64,000 bases of DNA from Methanoregulaceae archaeon UXB-2016 (GTDB taxonomy: Archaea > Halobacteriota > Methanomicrobia > Methanomicrobiales > Methanospirillaceae), in contig SISS01000015.1 in NCBI GenBank assembly GCA_004332335.1, positions 103,218 to 167,217 of the forward strand, given 5' to 3'. Made by a program: the position numbers and the translations under genes. This document shows, piece after piece, positions 44,805 through 55,652 of this stretch. Below the pieces are notes generated by a model. It did no database searches. It worked only from the letters and a program-made list of their open reading frames with translations, and had not been told where the DNA came from. Position 1 is the stretch's first letter. Each line of letters opens with the position of its first letter.

Positions 44805-45320
44805 TCAGGCGACCGGCGCCTTGTTCTCGATGATCAGGCGGGAGGGCGACGGAAGTTTGTAACCGCCCTTGCGCATGGCCTCTTTCGCCTTGTCGATGTT
44901 CTGCTCGCTCGTGTAGACCGTGAAGATCTTCTGCTTCGAGGCGACACGCGCGGCCGTCCCGACGGCCTTGCCGAATGCGAGCCGCATCCCTTCCGAGACA
45001 CGGTCGGCGCCGGCACCAGTGGCCTGCTTGTTCTCACGCAGCACATGGTGGGGGTAGGTGCGGATCTTCAGGTGGAAGTTCTGCCGGCCGATCTCGGACA
45101 TCAGCTTCCGGTTGATCGAGACGCGGGCCGCTTCGAGTGCCGTGTGGCGGATCTGGCAGGCCTCCTCGACCACGAGCGAGACCTGGACAGGAAAGTCCGT
45201 CGAGAGGTTGCCCATCTCGAACTGAACGATCTTCGAGCCGGGAACGCCGCCCATGTATTCACGCCGCGTATATGCCTTCTTTGAAAGATTCCTGTACATC
45301 TTGCCGGGTTTTCGAACCAT
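44805..45320 (-). CDS. rpl10e: 50S ribosomal protein L10e (L16 family)
   Basis: [37 protein letters not shown]. Confidence 0.97.
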   Translation of the reverse strand: MVRKPGKMYRNLSKKAYTRREYMGGVPGSKIVQFEMGNLSTDFPVQVSLVVEEACQIRHTALEAARVSINRKLMSEIGRQNFHLKIRTYPHHVLRENKQATGAGADRVSEGMRLAFGKAVGTAARVASKQKIFTVYTSEQNIDKAKEAMRKGGYKLPSPSRLIIENKAPVA

Positions 45321-45384
45321 GGTATATACTCCTCGTTAGCGCTCCGTGCTCTATAAAATTGAGACGAAGGCTATTAAACCTTCC

Positions 45385-46139
<755 letters not shown>

Positions 46140-46143
<4 letters not shown>

Positions 46144-46943
46144 CGTTCGAGCTCCCTCCACCGGAACCGCCGCTCCTCGATCCAGCGCAATGCGATATCG
46201 ATCCCGAGCCCGATGATACCGATCATGATCATGCCCGCGATGATCACCTGCACCTGGCTGAAGTTGTAGGAGTAGAGGATCAGATACCCGAGACCCGAGT
46301 TCGTGCCCGGCATCATCTCGGCTGCAACCACGCACATCCAGGCGATTCCGAAGCCGACCCGCATTCCGGTCCAGATGGTTGGGAGGGCGCCGGGCAGGAT
46401 CACCTTGGTCAGCACCTGACGCTCGGTCGCCCCGAGGGTCATCGCGGCCTCGATCCAGGTCCGCTTGACCGACCGGACCCCGTCGAGCGTGTTCAACAGC
46501 ACGGGGAAGAACGACCCGAGGGCGATGATGAAGACCATCGAGGTCAGGCCGATCCGGAACCAGGCGAGGGCGAGCGGGACCCAGGCAAGGGGAGGGATCG
46601 GCCGGAAGATCTGAACGAGAGGATCCATGAGTTCGTCCACGCGGGGCCAGCGCCCCATCGCGACCCCGAGGGGGATCGCGAGGGCCGCTCCGACGGCGAA
46701 GCCGATCAGGACCCGCTCGAGCGAGACGAGGGCGTTCTCCACGAGCGAACCCGTCCCGAGGATCGATGCGAACGGCGTGGCGAGCACGGCCGCCACCGAC
46801 TCCAGGCTCGGCAGGACGAACTGGTTATTGATGACAATCGCCGCGATCTCCCAGGCGATCAGAAAAAGGACGGGCATGACCGCCCAGCGGAGCCCCCGGG
46901 CCACGCGCTGGTACCGGCGGCGCTTCTGAACGGTCTCCCTCAT
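46140..46943 (-). CDS. ABC transporter permease (SsuC/NitT type)
   Basis: EAAMTLGATERQVLTKVILPGALPTIWTGMRVGFGIAW EAA loop; 6 TM. Confidence 0.94.
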
Positions 46944-46967
46944 GCTCCTCCACTAGAACTCTGTTGA

Positions 46968-48194
46968 TTACCCCTCGGTGACGGTGAAGCCCGAGTCCTT
47001 CAGGGAGAACCGGAACATCACGTCCTGGATCGAGCCTTTTGAGGGGGCGGCGATCTTCAGGGGCTTCCCTTCGAACGAGCGGGTTCGGGCCCAATCGGCA
47101 AAGGAGGGCCAGTCCGTGGCCGGTGAACCGGCGACCGCGACAATTCCCGATCCCTCAGTATTGATGGGCTGGAGTACCTTAATAGGAGTTCCCCTGTCGA
47201 TCGCGGCGATCGCGGGGGGCACGCCGGCAAAGCCCATCTGGGCGTTGTTCGTCGCCTCCATCTGCATCAGCTCGGGACCGGCATTCGCCGAGATCAGGCG
47301 AACCTCGGCCACGCTCTCGCCGTTTACGACGAGGTCGCAGACCTCGGGCTTGGCCTGGGTCGGGTCACGGGGCTTGAGCATGATCCCGTAGTTGTCGTTC
47401 ATCCACTGGTGCTTCTTGATCGCAACCAGCAGGCCGCCCGAGTGCATGTCGGCCTTGAGGTAGCCGAGCGTGACCGGGCTCGACAGCTTCGCCGGGGTGA
47501 CGATCTTCTTCTGGGCGATCATCTGTGACGCGGACTCGTACGGTCCGACATCGAAGAGGATCTCGTCCAGCTCGGCTCCGGTGGCGTTGCCCAGGCGTCC
47601 CTGCACGATCCCCAGGCTCTTCTGGGCCGCGACGAACTGACGGGTTCCGTTTCTCCAGCCCTCGGTCGGTTCGGAGGTATACCGGACGGTCTTGATTGCA
47701 TCGGTCGTCACGCCGACGGACCCGACCGAGACGTTGCCGTAGGTGAAGTTGGCCTTGCCCACGAGCCAGTCGGCCAGGATATCGGCGGCCTCATCGGGGT
47801 GCTCGGTGGTGTAGGTGTTGCCGAGGATCGTGACGGCCGAGATCGCGTTGACGAAGTCGGGGTTCGCGGCGAGCAGGTCGTCACGGGCCGTGATTACGCA
47901 GCACGGGTGATTCTCCCACATCCCGGTGGGCGGCATTTCGGGCGAGTATGCCACGACCTGGCCGATCTTCGACTGGGTCGCGATCGACACGAACGGCTGC
48001 CAGGCGATGTATCCGTCGACCTGCTTGGTGGCCAGCAGGTTCGGCATGGGGCCGACGCCCTGGCTGTAGAGGATGCCGACTGTTGCATTCTTCGCCGTCT
48101 GGTTGCCCCCAGACGGAGTCGTGGTGCAGCCGGCGATGCAGAGGCCCGCGACGGCCAGAACGGCCAGCGCGAGCATCATCGTACGTGAGTCCAT
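46968..48194 (-). CDS. ABC transporter substrate-binding lipoprotein (SsuA/NMT1-like) with apparent swapped half-domain order
   Basis: Lipobox AGLCIAGC; typical C-terminal-half motifs (TKQVDGYIAWQPF, NHPCCVITARDDLLAANPDFV, HPDEAADILADWL) precede N-terminal-half motifs (VTLGYLKADMHSGGLLVAIKKHQW, AQMGFAGVPPAIAAIDRGTPIKVLQPINTEGSGIV, LKIAAPSKGSIQDVMFRFSLKDSGF). Confidence 0.88.
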   Translation of the reverse strand: MDSRTMMLALAVLAVAGLCIAGCTTTPSGGNQTAKNATVGILYSQGVGPMPNLLATKQVDGYIAWQPFVSIATQSKIGQVVAYSPEMPPTGMWENHPCCVITARDDLLAANPDFVNAISAVTILGNTYTTEHPDEAADILADWLVGKANFTYGNVSVGSVGVTTDAIKTVRYTSEPTEGWRNGTRQFVAAQKSLGIVQGRLGNATGAELDEILFDVGPYESASQMIAQKKIVTPAKLSSPVTLGYLKADMHSGGLLVAIKKHQWMNDNYGIMLKPRDPTQAKPEVCDLVVNGESVAEVRLISANAGPELMQMEATNNAQMGFAGVPPAIAAIDRGTPIKVLQPINTEGSGIVAVAGSPATDWPSFADWARTRSFEGKPLKIAAPSKGSIQDVMFRFSLKDSGFTVTEG

Positions 48195-48433
48195 GACAGA
48201 ACGATGTGAGGGGCGGGATGATATACGTTTTCCTGTTAGCCTGTGAATTTCTCTTTTAAGCCCACTCTTCATTGGAAAATTATCCTTATGTAAAATTATT
48301 GGCAGGATCATGTCCACATATCCTCCAGAAGGACGGTAGTTTGGGCCGAGCGGCCGCACGGTCTCTATCTCCGCTTGTTCGATCCGGCTCCGACATCCTC
48401 ATCTCGCCTCATGCCGACCTAGTAGGGAACGGC

Positions 48434-49912
48434 ATGGCTCGGGACGTGGTACGGAGCGGGCGCCTTGCGGGGGAGCGGGCCGGCGATATCGCCCGGTACC
48501 TCTCGTCCTCCTGGGCGGATCGGTGGATCGGCGAGGCGGACCTGCTCGTGGACATGGCGCATGTGCTGATGCTCGGGCAGCAGGGGATCATCGGGGACGA
48601 GCACGTCCGGGCGCTGCTGCAGGGGCTCGTCCGGCTGCACGACGACGGTCTTCCGGAGTCGGTCTATGATCCCGTGTACGAGGACGTCCACGCCGGGATC
48701 GAGACCCACCTGACGGCGATGGTCGGGGAAGAGGCCGGTGGGCGCCTCCACATCGGCCGGTCGCGGAACGACGAGGTGGCGACCTGCATGCGCCTGCGCC
48801 TGCGCGATGAGCTCCTGGCGCTCGCGGACGAGGTCTGCGCCCTGCGGCGTGTCCTCACAGAGATCGCGTCGGCGCATGAGGAGAGCGTGATGCCCGGCTT
48901 CACCCATCTCCAGCACGCCCAGCCCACCACCCTCGCCCACCACATGCTCGCCTATGCGTCGGCCTTCGAGCGGGACTGGGGCCGGCTCATCGACGCCTAC
49001 GGCCGCGTGAACCGCTCGCCTCTCGGCGCTGCCGCCTTCGCCTCGACCGGGTACCCGATCGACCGCGAGTCGACCGCGGCCCGGCTCGGGTTCTCGGATC
49101 TCGTCGAGAACTCGATGGACGCGGTCTCGGGGCGCGACTTTGCCCTCGAGCCCCTCTCGGCCGCAGCCGTCCTGATGGCAACGGCCAGCCGACTCGCGGA
49201 CGAGCTCGTGCTCTGGTCCTCGTCGCTCGTGGGCTTCGTCGAGCTCGACGATGCCTACTGCTCGACCTCCTCGATCATGCCCCAGAAGAAGAACCCCGAC
49301 ACACTCGAGCTCCTCCGGGCGAAGGCGGCCTCGGTCGCGGGCGAGCTCGGGGCCGCGCTCGGGATCGTCAAGGGGCTTCCGCAGGCCTACAACCGCGACC
49401 TGCAGGAGCTCTCGCCCCACCTCTGGCGCGGGATCGACGAGGCCCGCACCTCGGTCCGCATCCTCACGGGGGCGGTCGGGACGGCCCGCTTCGAGACGGA
49501 GAGGATGGCGGCCCAGGCCGGTCTCGGCGGCTCGACCGCGACCGAGCTCGCGGACACGCTCGTGCGCGAGTTCGGGCTTCCCTTCCGCACAGCCCACCAC
49601 GTGGTCGCTCGAGCCGTGCGCGAGGGCCGGCTCGACCTGGCCGGGCTCGAGGCCGCAGGGGTGACGATGGCCGGGCTCTCACTCGTCGAGCGGGGCCTCG
49701 ACCAGGCCCGTGTGGACCGGGCCCTCGACCCCCGTGAGTCGGTCCGCGTCCGGGGAGCCCCGGGCGGGCCGGCGCCGGCCGCAGTCCGGGCACAGCTCGA
49801 GACCCTCTCGGCCGGCCTGCGCCGTGACGGGATGTTTATCGATCAGGAGAAGAAACGGGTCGAAACCGCGATCGACGGGCTGCTCGCGTCGGCCCGGGAG
49901 GTAATAGGGTGA
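48434..49912 (+). CDS. argH: argininosuccinate lyase
   Basis: HIGRSRNDEVATCMRLRLRDEL, GFTHLQHAQPTTLAHHMLAYA, STSSIMPQKKNPDTLELLRAKA; start codon uncertain. Confidence 0.95.
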   Translation: MARDVVRSGRLAGERAGDIARYLSSSWADRWIGEADLLVDMAHVLMLGQQGIIGDEHVRALLQGLVRLHDDGLPESVYDPVYEDVHAGIETHLTAMVGEEAGGRLHIGRSRNDEVATCMRLRLRDELLALADEVCALRRVLTEIASAHEESVMPGFTHLQHAQPTTLAHHMLAYASAFERDWGRLIDAYGRVNRSPLGAAAFASTGYPIDRESTAARLGFSDLVENSMDAVSGRDFALEPLSAAAVLMATASRLADELVLWSSSLVGFVELDDAYCSTSSIMPQKKNPDTLELLRAKAASVAGELGAALGIVKGLPQAYNRDLQELSPHLWRGIDEARTSVRILTGAVGTARFETERMAAQAGLGGSTATELADTLVREFGLPFRTAHHVVARAVREGRLDLAGLEAAGVTMAGLSLVERGLDQARVDRALDPRESVRVRGAPGGPAPAAVRAQLETLSAGLRRDGMFIDQEKKRVETAIDGLLASAREVIG

Positions 49913-51147
49913 TACAGGAGTTAGCCCCGGGGGACCGGGTCGCCTGCACGGTCGGCGACACGGAGCTTACGGGCACATACATAACGGACCGCGCGGGGAT
50001 GCGCGTGGTCAAGCTCGACAGCGGCTACAACATCGGGGTCGGTCCCGAGCGGGTCGACCTGGTCGAGCATATCCCGCTCGCGCCGCAGCCGGCCCTCGAG
50101 GTCGAACAGGACCCGAACCTTCCCGAGCTCGCGATCGTCTCGACCGGCGGCACTATCGCGAGCCGGATCGATTATCGGACCGGGGCCGTGACCAGTCAGT
50201 TCACGGCCGCGGACATCCTCCGTGCGATCCCGGGCCTGGCCGAGATCGCCCGCTACCGGACCCACGTCCTCGCGACCATCCTCTCGGAGAACATGACACC
50301 GGCCCTCTGGCAGGAGCTCGCCCGCGCCGTCCATGACGCGATCGCAGACGGAGCGTCCGGCGTGATCGTCACTCACGGCACGGACACGATGTCCCACTCG
50401 GCCGCGGCCCTCGCGTTCATGCTCCAGACGCCGGTCCCGGTCGTCTTCGTCGGTTCCCAACGCTCGGCCGATCGCCCCTCGTCGGACAACGTGATGAACG
50501 GGATCTCGGCCGCGGCGGCCGCGGTCTCTGACCTGGGCGAGGTCGCGGTCGTGATGCACGAAGGGCCTTCGGACGACCGCTGCGCCCTCCACCGCGCGGC
50601 ACGGGTGCGCAAGCTCCACACCTCGCGGCGGGACGCTTTCCAATCTGTGGAGTCGTCGCCGATCGGGCACGTCGACTACCCGGCCCGTACAGTCCACCTC
50701 TCCCGCGATGCGGTCCGACGCGGAAGACGGGCTCTCGCGCTCGACGACCGGCTCGAGCCGCGCTGCGGCCTGATCCAGTTCTATCCCGGGATGGAGCCGG
50801 CCCTGCTCGACTCCTTCGCCGGCTATAAGGGACTCGTCGTGGCCGGGACGGGCCTCGGGCACGTCTCGACCCCGTGCATCGAACGGCTCGGCGCGCTCGT
50901 CGCGAACGGGACCGCGGTCGTGATGACCTCGCAGTGCCTGTACGGTCGGGTCTGCGACCGTGTCTACGACACGGGGCGGGACCTGCTCGCCTGCGGCGTG
51001 ATCGAGGGGGCCACCATGCTCCCCGAGGTCGCGCTGGTCAAGCTGATGTGCGTGCTCGGCAGGACGCGGGACCCGGACGAGGTCCGGCGGCTGATGCAGG
51101 CCGATCTCGCCGGAGAGGTCCTCGGGAGGACGCCGCATGGACTCTGA
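49909..51147 (+). CDS. gatD: Glu-tRNA(Gln) amidotransferase subunit D
   Basis: IVSTGGTIASRIDYRTGAVTSQFTAADI, VIVTHGTDTMSHSAAAL. Confidence 0.96.
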   Translation: MIQELAPGDRVACTVGDTELTGTYITDRAGMRVVKLDSGYNIGVGPERVDLVEHIPLAPQPALEVEQDPNLPELAIVSTGGTIASRIDYRTGAVTSQFTAADILRAIPGLAEIARYRTHVLATILSENMTPALWQELARAVHDAIADGASGVIVTHGTDTMSHSAAALAFMLQTPVPVVFVGSQRSADRPSSDNVMNGISAAAAAVSDLGEVAVVMHEGPSDDRCALHRAARVRKLHTSRRDAFQSVESSPIGHVDYPARTVHLSRDAVRRGRRALALDDRLEPRCGLIQFYPGMEPALLDSFAGYKGLVVAGTGLGHVSTPCIERLGALVANGTAVVMTSQCLYGRVCDRVYDTGRDLLACGVIEGATMLPEVALVKLMCVLGRTRDPDEVRRLMQADLAGEVLGRTPHGL

Positions 51148-52969
51148 ACTCACCGGCCTTGTGGCCGGCCTCGAGATCCACCAGCAGCTCGACACGGCCT
51201 GCAAGCTCTTCTGCGGCTGCCCGACCCGGATCCGGCCGGTCGAGGAGCACGACGGCGAGTTCTTCCGGTACCTCCGCGCGACTGCTTCCGAGCTCGGTAA
51301 GATCGACCGGGCGGCCGAGGAGGAGATGAAACAGGTCCGGCGGTTCCGGTACCTCGCCTACGACACGACCTGCCTGGTCGAGAACGACGACGAGCCCCCA
51401 TCACCCCTGAACGATGAGGCGCTCGAGTGCACACTCCAGGTCGCCAAGACCTTCGGCATGACCCCGATCGAGCAGGTCCACGTGATGCGGAAGCTCGTGA
51501 TCGACGGCTCGAACACGAGCGGGTTCCAGCGGACGGGCCTGGTCGCGGTGGGCGGCACGCTCCCGAACGGCGGGAGGATCGAGTCGATCTGCCTCGAGGA
51601 GGAGGCGGCCCAGCGGGTCGAGGAAGCCTGCTTCTCGCTCGACCGGCTCGGGATCCCGCTGGTCGAGATCACGACCTCGCCCTGCCTCCGGTCCCCCGAG
51701 GAGGTCCAGGAGACGGCCGCATACATCGGGATGGTGCTCCGGTCGACGGGTAAGGTCAAGCGCGGGATCGGCACGATCCGGCAGGACCTGAACGTCTCGA
51801 TCCCCGAGGGCGCCCGTGTCGAGATCAAGGGGGTCCAGGAGCTCGACCTGATTGCCGAGGTGGTCCGGCGCGAGGTCCGGCGGCAGCAAGGCCTCCTGGC
51901 GATCCGTGCCGAGCTCCTCTCTCGCGGGGCCGGAATCGATGAGGAGCCGGTCGACGTGACCGGGCTCTTCAAGAACACGGGATCGGCGATCCTGAAGAAG
52001 GCCCCCGTCATCCTCGGGGTCCGGCTCCGGGGCTTTGCGGGCCTCGTGGGGCAGGAGCTCCAGCCAGGCCGGCGGCTCGGGTCCGAGCTCTCGGACTACG
52101 CGAAGCGCTGCGGGGTCGGCGGGATCTTCCACACGGACGAGCTCCCGGCCTACGGCGTGACAGGTGAGGAGGTGACCTCCCTCCGGGGAGCGCTCGAGGC
52201 TCAAGACGACGACTGCGTCGTGATCGTCGCGGCGGATCGGAAGCGCGCCCAGTGCGCTGTGCGCCAGGTGGTCCGGCGGGCGCAGCTTGCGCTCGAGGGC
52301 GTGCCCGAGGAGACGCGGAAGATGCTCGAGGGCGGCTCGAGCGCGTACATGCGCCCGCTCCCGGGCGCGGCCCGGATGTACCCCGAGACCGACGTCCTCC
52401 CCGTGGCGATCACGGCCGAGCGGTGGGCCGGGGTCGCCGTCCCCGAGCTTCTGACCGAGAAGGCGCTCCGCCTCAAGCGAGAGTCGGGGCTCGACCCGGC
52501 CGTCGCCCGCCAGCTGGCCCACTCGGACCGGCTCCCGCTCTACCTCCGGGCGGTCGAAGCCGGGGTACGACCGACCCTCGCAGCTCGGACCGCCCTCGCG
52601 ACCCTGAAGGAGCTCGGGCGGGACGGGGTCCCGGTCGAGCGGCTCGAGGACGAGGACGTGACTGCGATCCTCACGGCGGTCGAGGAGGGGCGGGCTGCGA
52701 AGGAGGCTGTGCCCGACCTCCTCCGGGCCGTGGCCGCAGGCTCGAGCGTCAAGGATGCTCTGGCCACCCTCGCTCCGACCGTCGGAGCCGACGAGCTTGA
52801 GGCCATCGTCGCCCGGATTGTCGGGGAGAGAACCGAGTTCGTCCTCGAACGGGGCATGGGGGCGCTCGGGCCCCTGATGGGGCTCGTGATGGCCGAGGTC
52901 CGCGGCTCGGTCGACGGAAAACGGCTCTCGGAACTGCTCCGTTCGGCCCTCAAACACGCGCTTGAATAA
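51137..52969 (+). CDS. gatE: Glu-tRNA(Gln) amidotransferase subunit E
   Basis: GLVAGLEIHQQLDTACKLFCGCPT; VEITTSPCLRSPEEVQETAAYIG; GTIRQDLNVSIPEGARVEIKGVQELDLI. Confidence 0.96.
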   Translation: MDSELTGLVAGLEIHQQLDTACKLFCGCPTRIRPVEEHDGEFFRYLRATASELGKIDRAAEEEMKQVRRFRYLAYDTTCLVENDDEPPSPLNDEALECTLQVAKTFGMTPIEQVHVMRKLVIDGSNTSGFQRTGLVAVGGTLPNGGRIESICLEEEAAQRVEEACFSLDRLGIPLVEITTSPCLRSPEEVQETAAYIGMVLRSTGKVKRGIGTIRQDLNVSIPEGARVEIKGVQELDLIAEVVRREVRRQQGLLAIRAELLSRGAGIDEEPVDVTGLFKNTGSAILKKAPVILGVRLRGFAGLVGQELQPGRRLGSELSDYAKRCGVGGIFHTDELPAYGVTGEEVTSLRGALEAQDDDCVVIVAADRKRAQCAVRQVVRRAQLALEGVPEETRKMLEGGSSAYMRPLPGAARMYPETDVLPVAITAERWAGVAVPELLTEKALRLKRESGLDPAVARQLAHSDRLPLYLRAVEAGVRPTLAARTALATLKELGRDGVPVERLEDEDVTAILTAVEEGRAAKEAVPDLLRAVAAGSSVKDALATLAPTVGADELEAIVARIVGERTEFVLERGMGALGPLMGLVMAEVRGSVDGKRLSELLRSALKHALE

Positions 52970-53017
52970 CAGTACATTTATGCGACGGAGCACGCAATAG
53001 ATAAAGGAGTTCGATTC

Positions 53018-53329
53018 ATGGGAAAGACAGGCACGACCCAGTGGGTCCAGATCAAAGGCGTCAAGGGGCAGCTCCGGCTCGTCCCGGCCAAGGAGGGCGA
53101 GCTCAAGAAGCCCGGCCCGAACCAGCGCTTCAAGACGGGTATCAACCTCAAGAAGCTCGAGGCCGCCTCTGACAGCCGCGGCGGGCAGCGCCGTGGCGGC
53201 CGCCGCGGCGGTCGCGGCGGTGCGCGTGGGCGCGGCCGGCCCGGCGAGACCGAGGAGAAGCTGACCCGGATCCGCGTGCAGCGTGCAAAGGTCTCGGTTG
53301 TGGGCGCGAAGGCCCGCTCGGGCCGCTAA
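53018..53329 (+). CDS. small basic RGG-rich protein (DUF5350-like)
   Basis: MGKTGTTQWVQIKGVKGQLRLVPAKEGELKKPGPNQRFKTGINLKKLEAASDSRGGQRRGGRRGGRGGARGRGRPG. Confidence 0.75.
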   Translation: MGKTGTTQWVQIKGVKGQLRLVPAKEGELKKPGPNQRFKTGINLKKLEAASDSRGGQRRGGRRGGRGGARGRGRPGETEEKLTRIRVQRAKVSVVGAKARSGR

Positions 53330-53359
53330 CTAACCTTTTTTAGGGATCCCCGCATCCTA

Positions 53360-53722
53360 ATGGGCATGGACCTCAAAGTTGCCCTCGCGTCGTACACGGC
53401 GGCCGAGCACCTGAAGAACTCGCTGATCACGGTATCGCAGCTTCTCGCGACGGTCCCGTCCTATCCCGAGGCCGAGCGGCCCGGTGCGGCACGCATGCTC
53501 GTCTCCCTGCTCGGGGTCGTGCGCGGCGACGCCCACCGCGCGTACCAGGTGACCGGGGAGCAGCCGTTCCAGCGCACGACAGAGACCCTCTCTGAGGCGA
53601 TCAGCCTGACCGAGAGCCGCGAGTACGATCAGGCCGCGGAACGGGTCGGCGGCGCGATCTCGCAGGTGACCACCGCGGCACAGGGAGCGTGGGGGCAGCT
53701 CTCCGCCAATGGACTCGTCTGA
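53360..53722 (+). CDS. hypothetical alpha-helical protein
   Basis: 120 aa ORF, overlaps the following start; GC3-consistent. Confidence 0.65.
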   Translation: MGMDLKVALASYTAAEHLKNSLITVSQLLATVPSYPEAERPGAARMLVSLLGVVRGDAHRAYQVTGEQPFQRTTETLSEAISLTESREYDQAAERVGGAISQVTTAAQGAWGQLSANGLV

Positions 53723-54236
53723 GTTTTACGGATTCCTGGCGAACCGGGCGTCGATCCGGTCGTACTCGGGCGACGCCCTGGAGCCGGAGGCTCTCGCCTA
53801 CATCCTCTCCTGCGCCTCGACGGCGCCGAGCGCGGGCAATCTCGAGTCGTGGGATGTTGTGGTCGTGACCGACCCCGAGCAGCGCAACCAGCTCGCGGAG
53901 GCCGCCCTCGAACAGGCGCATGTGAACGAGGCCCCGACGGTCCTGGTGGTCTGCGCCAACTACGTTCGGGCGATGTCGCGGTACGGCGACCGCGGGATCC
54001 TCTACGCCCTCTGCGACGCCTCGATCGCGGCCACCTATATGATGCTCGGGGCGCACGCCCGCGGGCTCTCGTCGTGCTGGACCGGGGTGTTCGACGACGA
54101 TGACGTACGGACGGTCCTCGGACTGCCTCAGCATATCCGTCCGCTCGTCCTCCTGACGGTCGGACCCGGCGAGCAGACAACCGGCATGACGGCGCGTCTG
54201 CCGGTCGAGGAGCATGTTCATCTCGATTCCTGGTAG
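53709..54236 (+). CDS. nitroreductase family protein
   Basis: SEFYGFLANRASIRSYSGDALEPEALAYILSCASTAPSAGNLESWDVVVV. Confidence 0.9.
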   Translation: MDSSEFYGFLANRASIRSYSGDALEPEALAYILSCASTAPSAGNLESWDVVVVTDPEQRNQLAEAALEQAHVNEAPTVLVVCANYVRAMSRYGDRGILYALCDASIAATYMMLGAHARGLSSCWTGVFDDDDVRTVLGLPQHIRPLVLLTVGPGEQTTGMTARLPVEEHVHLDSW

Positions 54237-54242
54237 GACCCA

Positions 54243-54737
54243 ATGACAGATTACCTGATAACGATGGAGTCGGCCTGGATCATTCATGATGCCCGGTCGC
54301 TCGACGATGCGATCTCGATCGCGATCGGGGAGGCCGGAAAGAGGCTCAACCCGACGGCAAAGTACGTGGAGATCGAGACGGGGCTGATGGGCTGCCCGTA
54401 CTGTGAGGAGTCGCTCAACTGCGCCCTCGTGGTGGCGAACACGGGCCTGGTCGGGCTCGTCCTGGAGATGAAGGTCTATAAGGCCGAGTCCGAGGAGCAC
54501 GCACAGCGGATCGCGAGGTCCGTGGTCGGCAAGGCCCTGCGCGACATCCCGCTCAAGGTCCTGGAGACACGGGTGCTCGGGGAGACGAAGACGAAGCCTG
54601 AGACCAGAGGGAAGCCCGAGGCCAGAGCGCAGTCTGAGACCAAAGAGAAGCCCGAGGCGAAGCCGAAACCCGAGACGAAGGCGGACCGCCCGGCCGCCCC
54701 GAGACCGCCGGCAGGACAGCACCCCTGGCGGAGATGA
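54243..54737 (+). CDS. UPF0212 (DUF555) family protein with extra K/E/P/T-rich C-terminal tail
   Basis: [54 protein letters not shown]; tail [37 protein letters not shown]. Confidence 0.85.
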   Translation: MTDYLITMESAWIIHDARSLDDAISIAIGEAGKRLNPTAKYVEIETGLMGCPYCEESLNCALVVANTGLVGLVLEMKVYKAESEEHAQRIARSVVGKALRDIPLKVLETRVLGETKTKPETRGKPEARAQSETKEKPEAKPKPETKADRPAAPRPPAGQHPWRR

Positions 54738-54741
54738 TCCG

Positions 54742-55632
54742 GTGATCACCGTTGTCGGGCACACAGCTGTCGACCATATCAGCTGTGTGACCGCCCTGCC
54801 GGGCTCGAACGGTTCGACCTCGATCACGGACCGGCAGATCCTCTTCGGCGGCGGTGCCGCGAACATCGCGGCCGGGATTGCCCGTCTCGGCGGCGAGGCA
54901 GAGCTCCTTTCGGCGGTCGGCGGCGACTTTGCCGGATCCGAGTACGACCGCTGGCTCAGGGAGCTCGGCGTACACGAGCGCTTCTACACGGTCGAGGAGG
55001 CCCATACGGCCACTGCGTTCATGTTCACCGACGGCATGGGCGCCCAGATGACCTTCTTCGAGTGGGGCGCCTCGGTCGCGTTCTCGCGCGAGGAGGCGCC
55101 GGCCCTCGACTTCGTTCATATGGCGACGGCCGATCCGACCTTCAACCGGCAGGTGGCCGAACGGGCGCGGTTTGCCTCGTTCGATCCGGGCCAGGACCTG
55201 CACCGCTACTCGGCCGAGGACCTCGAGGCGATCCTCGACGAGATCGACATCCTCTTCGCCAACCACCACGAGGTCACGGAGATGTGCCGGCTCCTCGGCC
55301 TCTCCCGGGCCGAGCTGATCGCCCGGGTGCCGATCGCCGTCTTCACCGAGGGGCCCGAGGGCTCCTGCCTGGCCACCGACGGCACGGAGATCCACGTACC
55401 CGTCGTGCCGGTCAGCATGGCCGACCCCACGGGGGCGGGCGACGCTTACCGAGCGGGGTTCCTGACGGCCTACACAAGGGACCTCCCCCTCGAGACCTGC
55501 TGCCGGGTCGGGACCGTGACCGCGTCGTTCACGGTCGAGCACCCGGGCTGCCAGACGAACCTGCCCGACTGGGAGACGATGCGTGCGCGGTACGAGCGGC
55601 ACTTCGGTGCGCTTATCCCGTCTCCGCCATGA
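54742..55632 (+). CDS. PfkB family carbohydrate kinase
   Basis: ILFGGGAANIAAGIARLGGEAELLSAVGGDFAG; DPTGAGDAYRAGFLTAY. Confidence 0.93.
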   Translation: MITVVGHTAVDHISCVTALPGSNGSTSITDRQILFGGGAANIAAGIARLGGEAELLSAVGGDFAGSEYDRWLRELGVHERFYTVEEAHTATAFMFTDGMGAQMTFFEWGASVAFSREEAPALDFVHMATADPTFNRQVAERARFASFDPGQDLHRYSAEDLEAILDEIDILFANHHEVTEMCRLLGLSRAELIARVPIAVFTEGPEGSCLATDGTEIHVPVVPVSMADPTGAGDAYRAGFLTAYTRDLPLETCCRVGTVTASFTVEHPGCQTNLPDWETMRARYERHFGALIPSPP

Positions 55633-55652
55633 TACTTCTGTAGAGGTCACCC

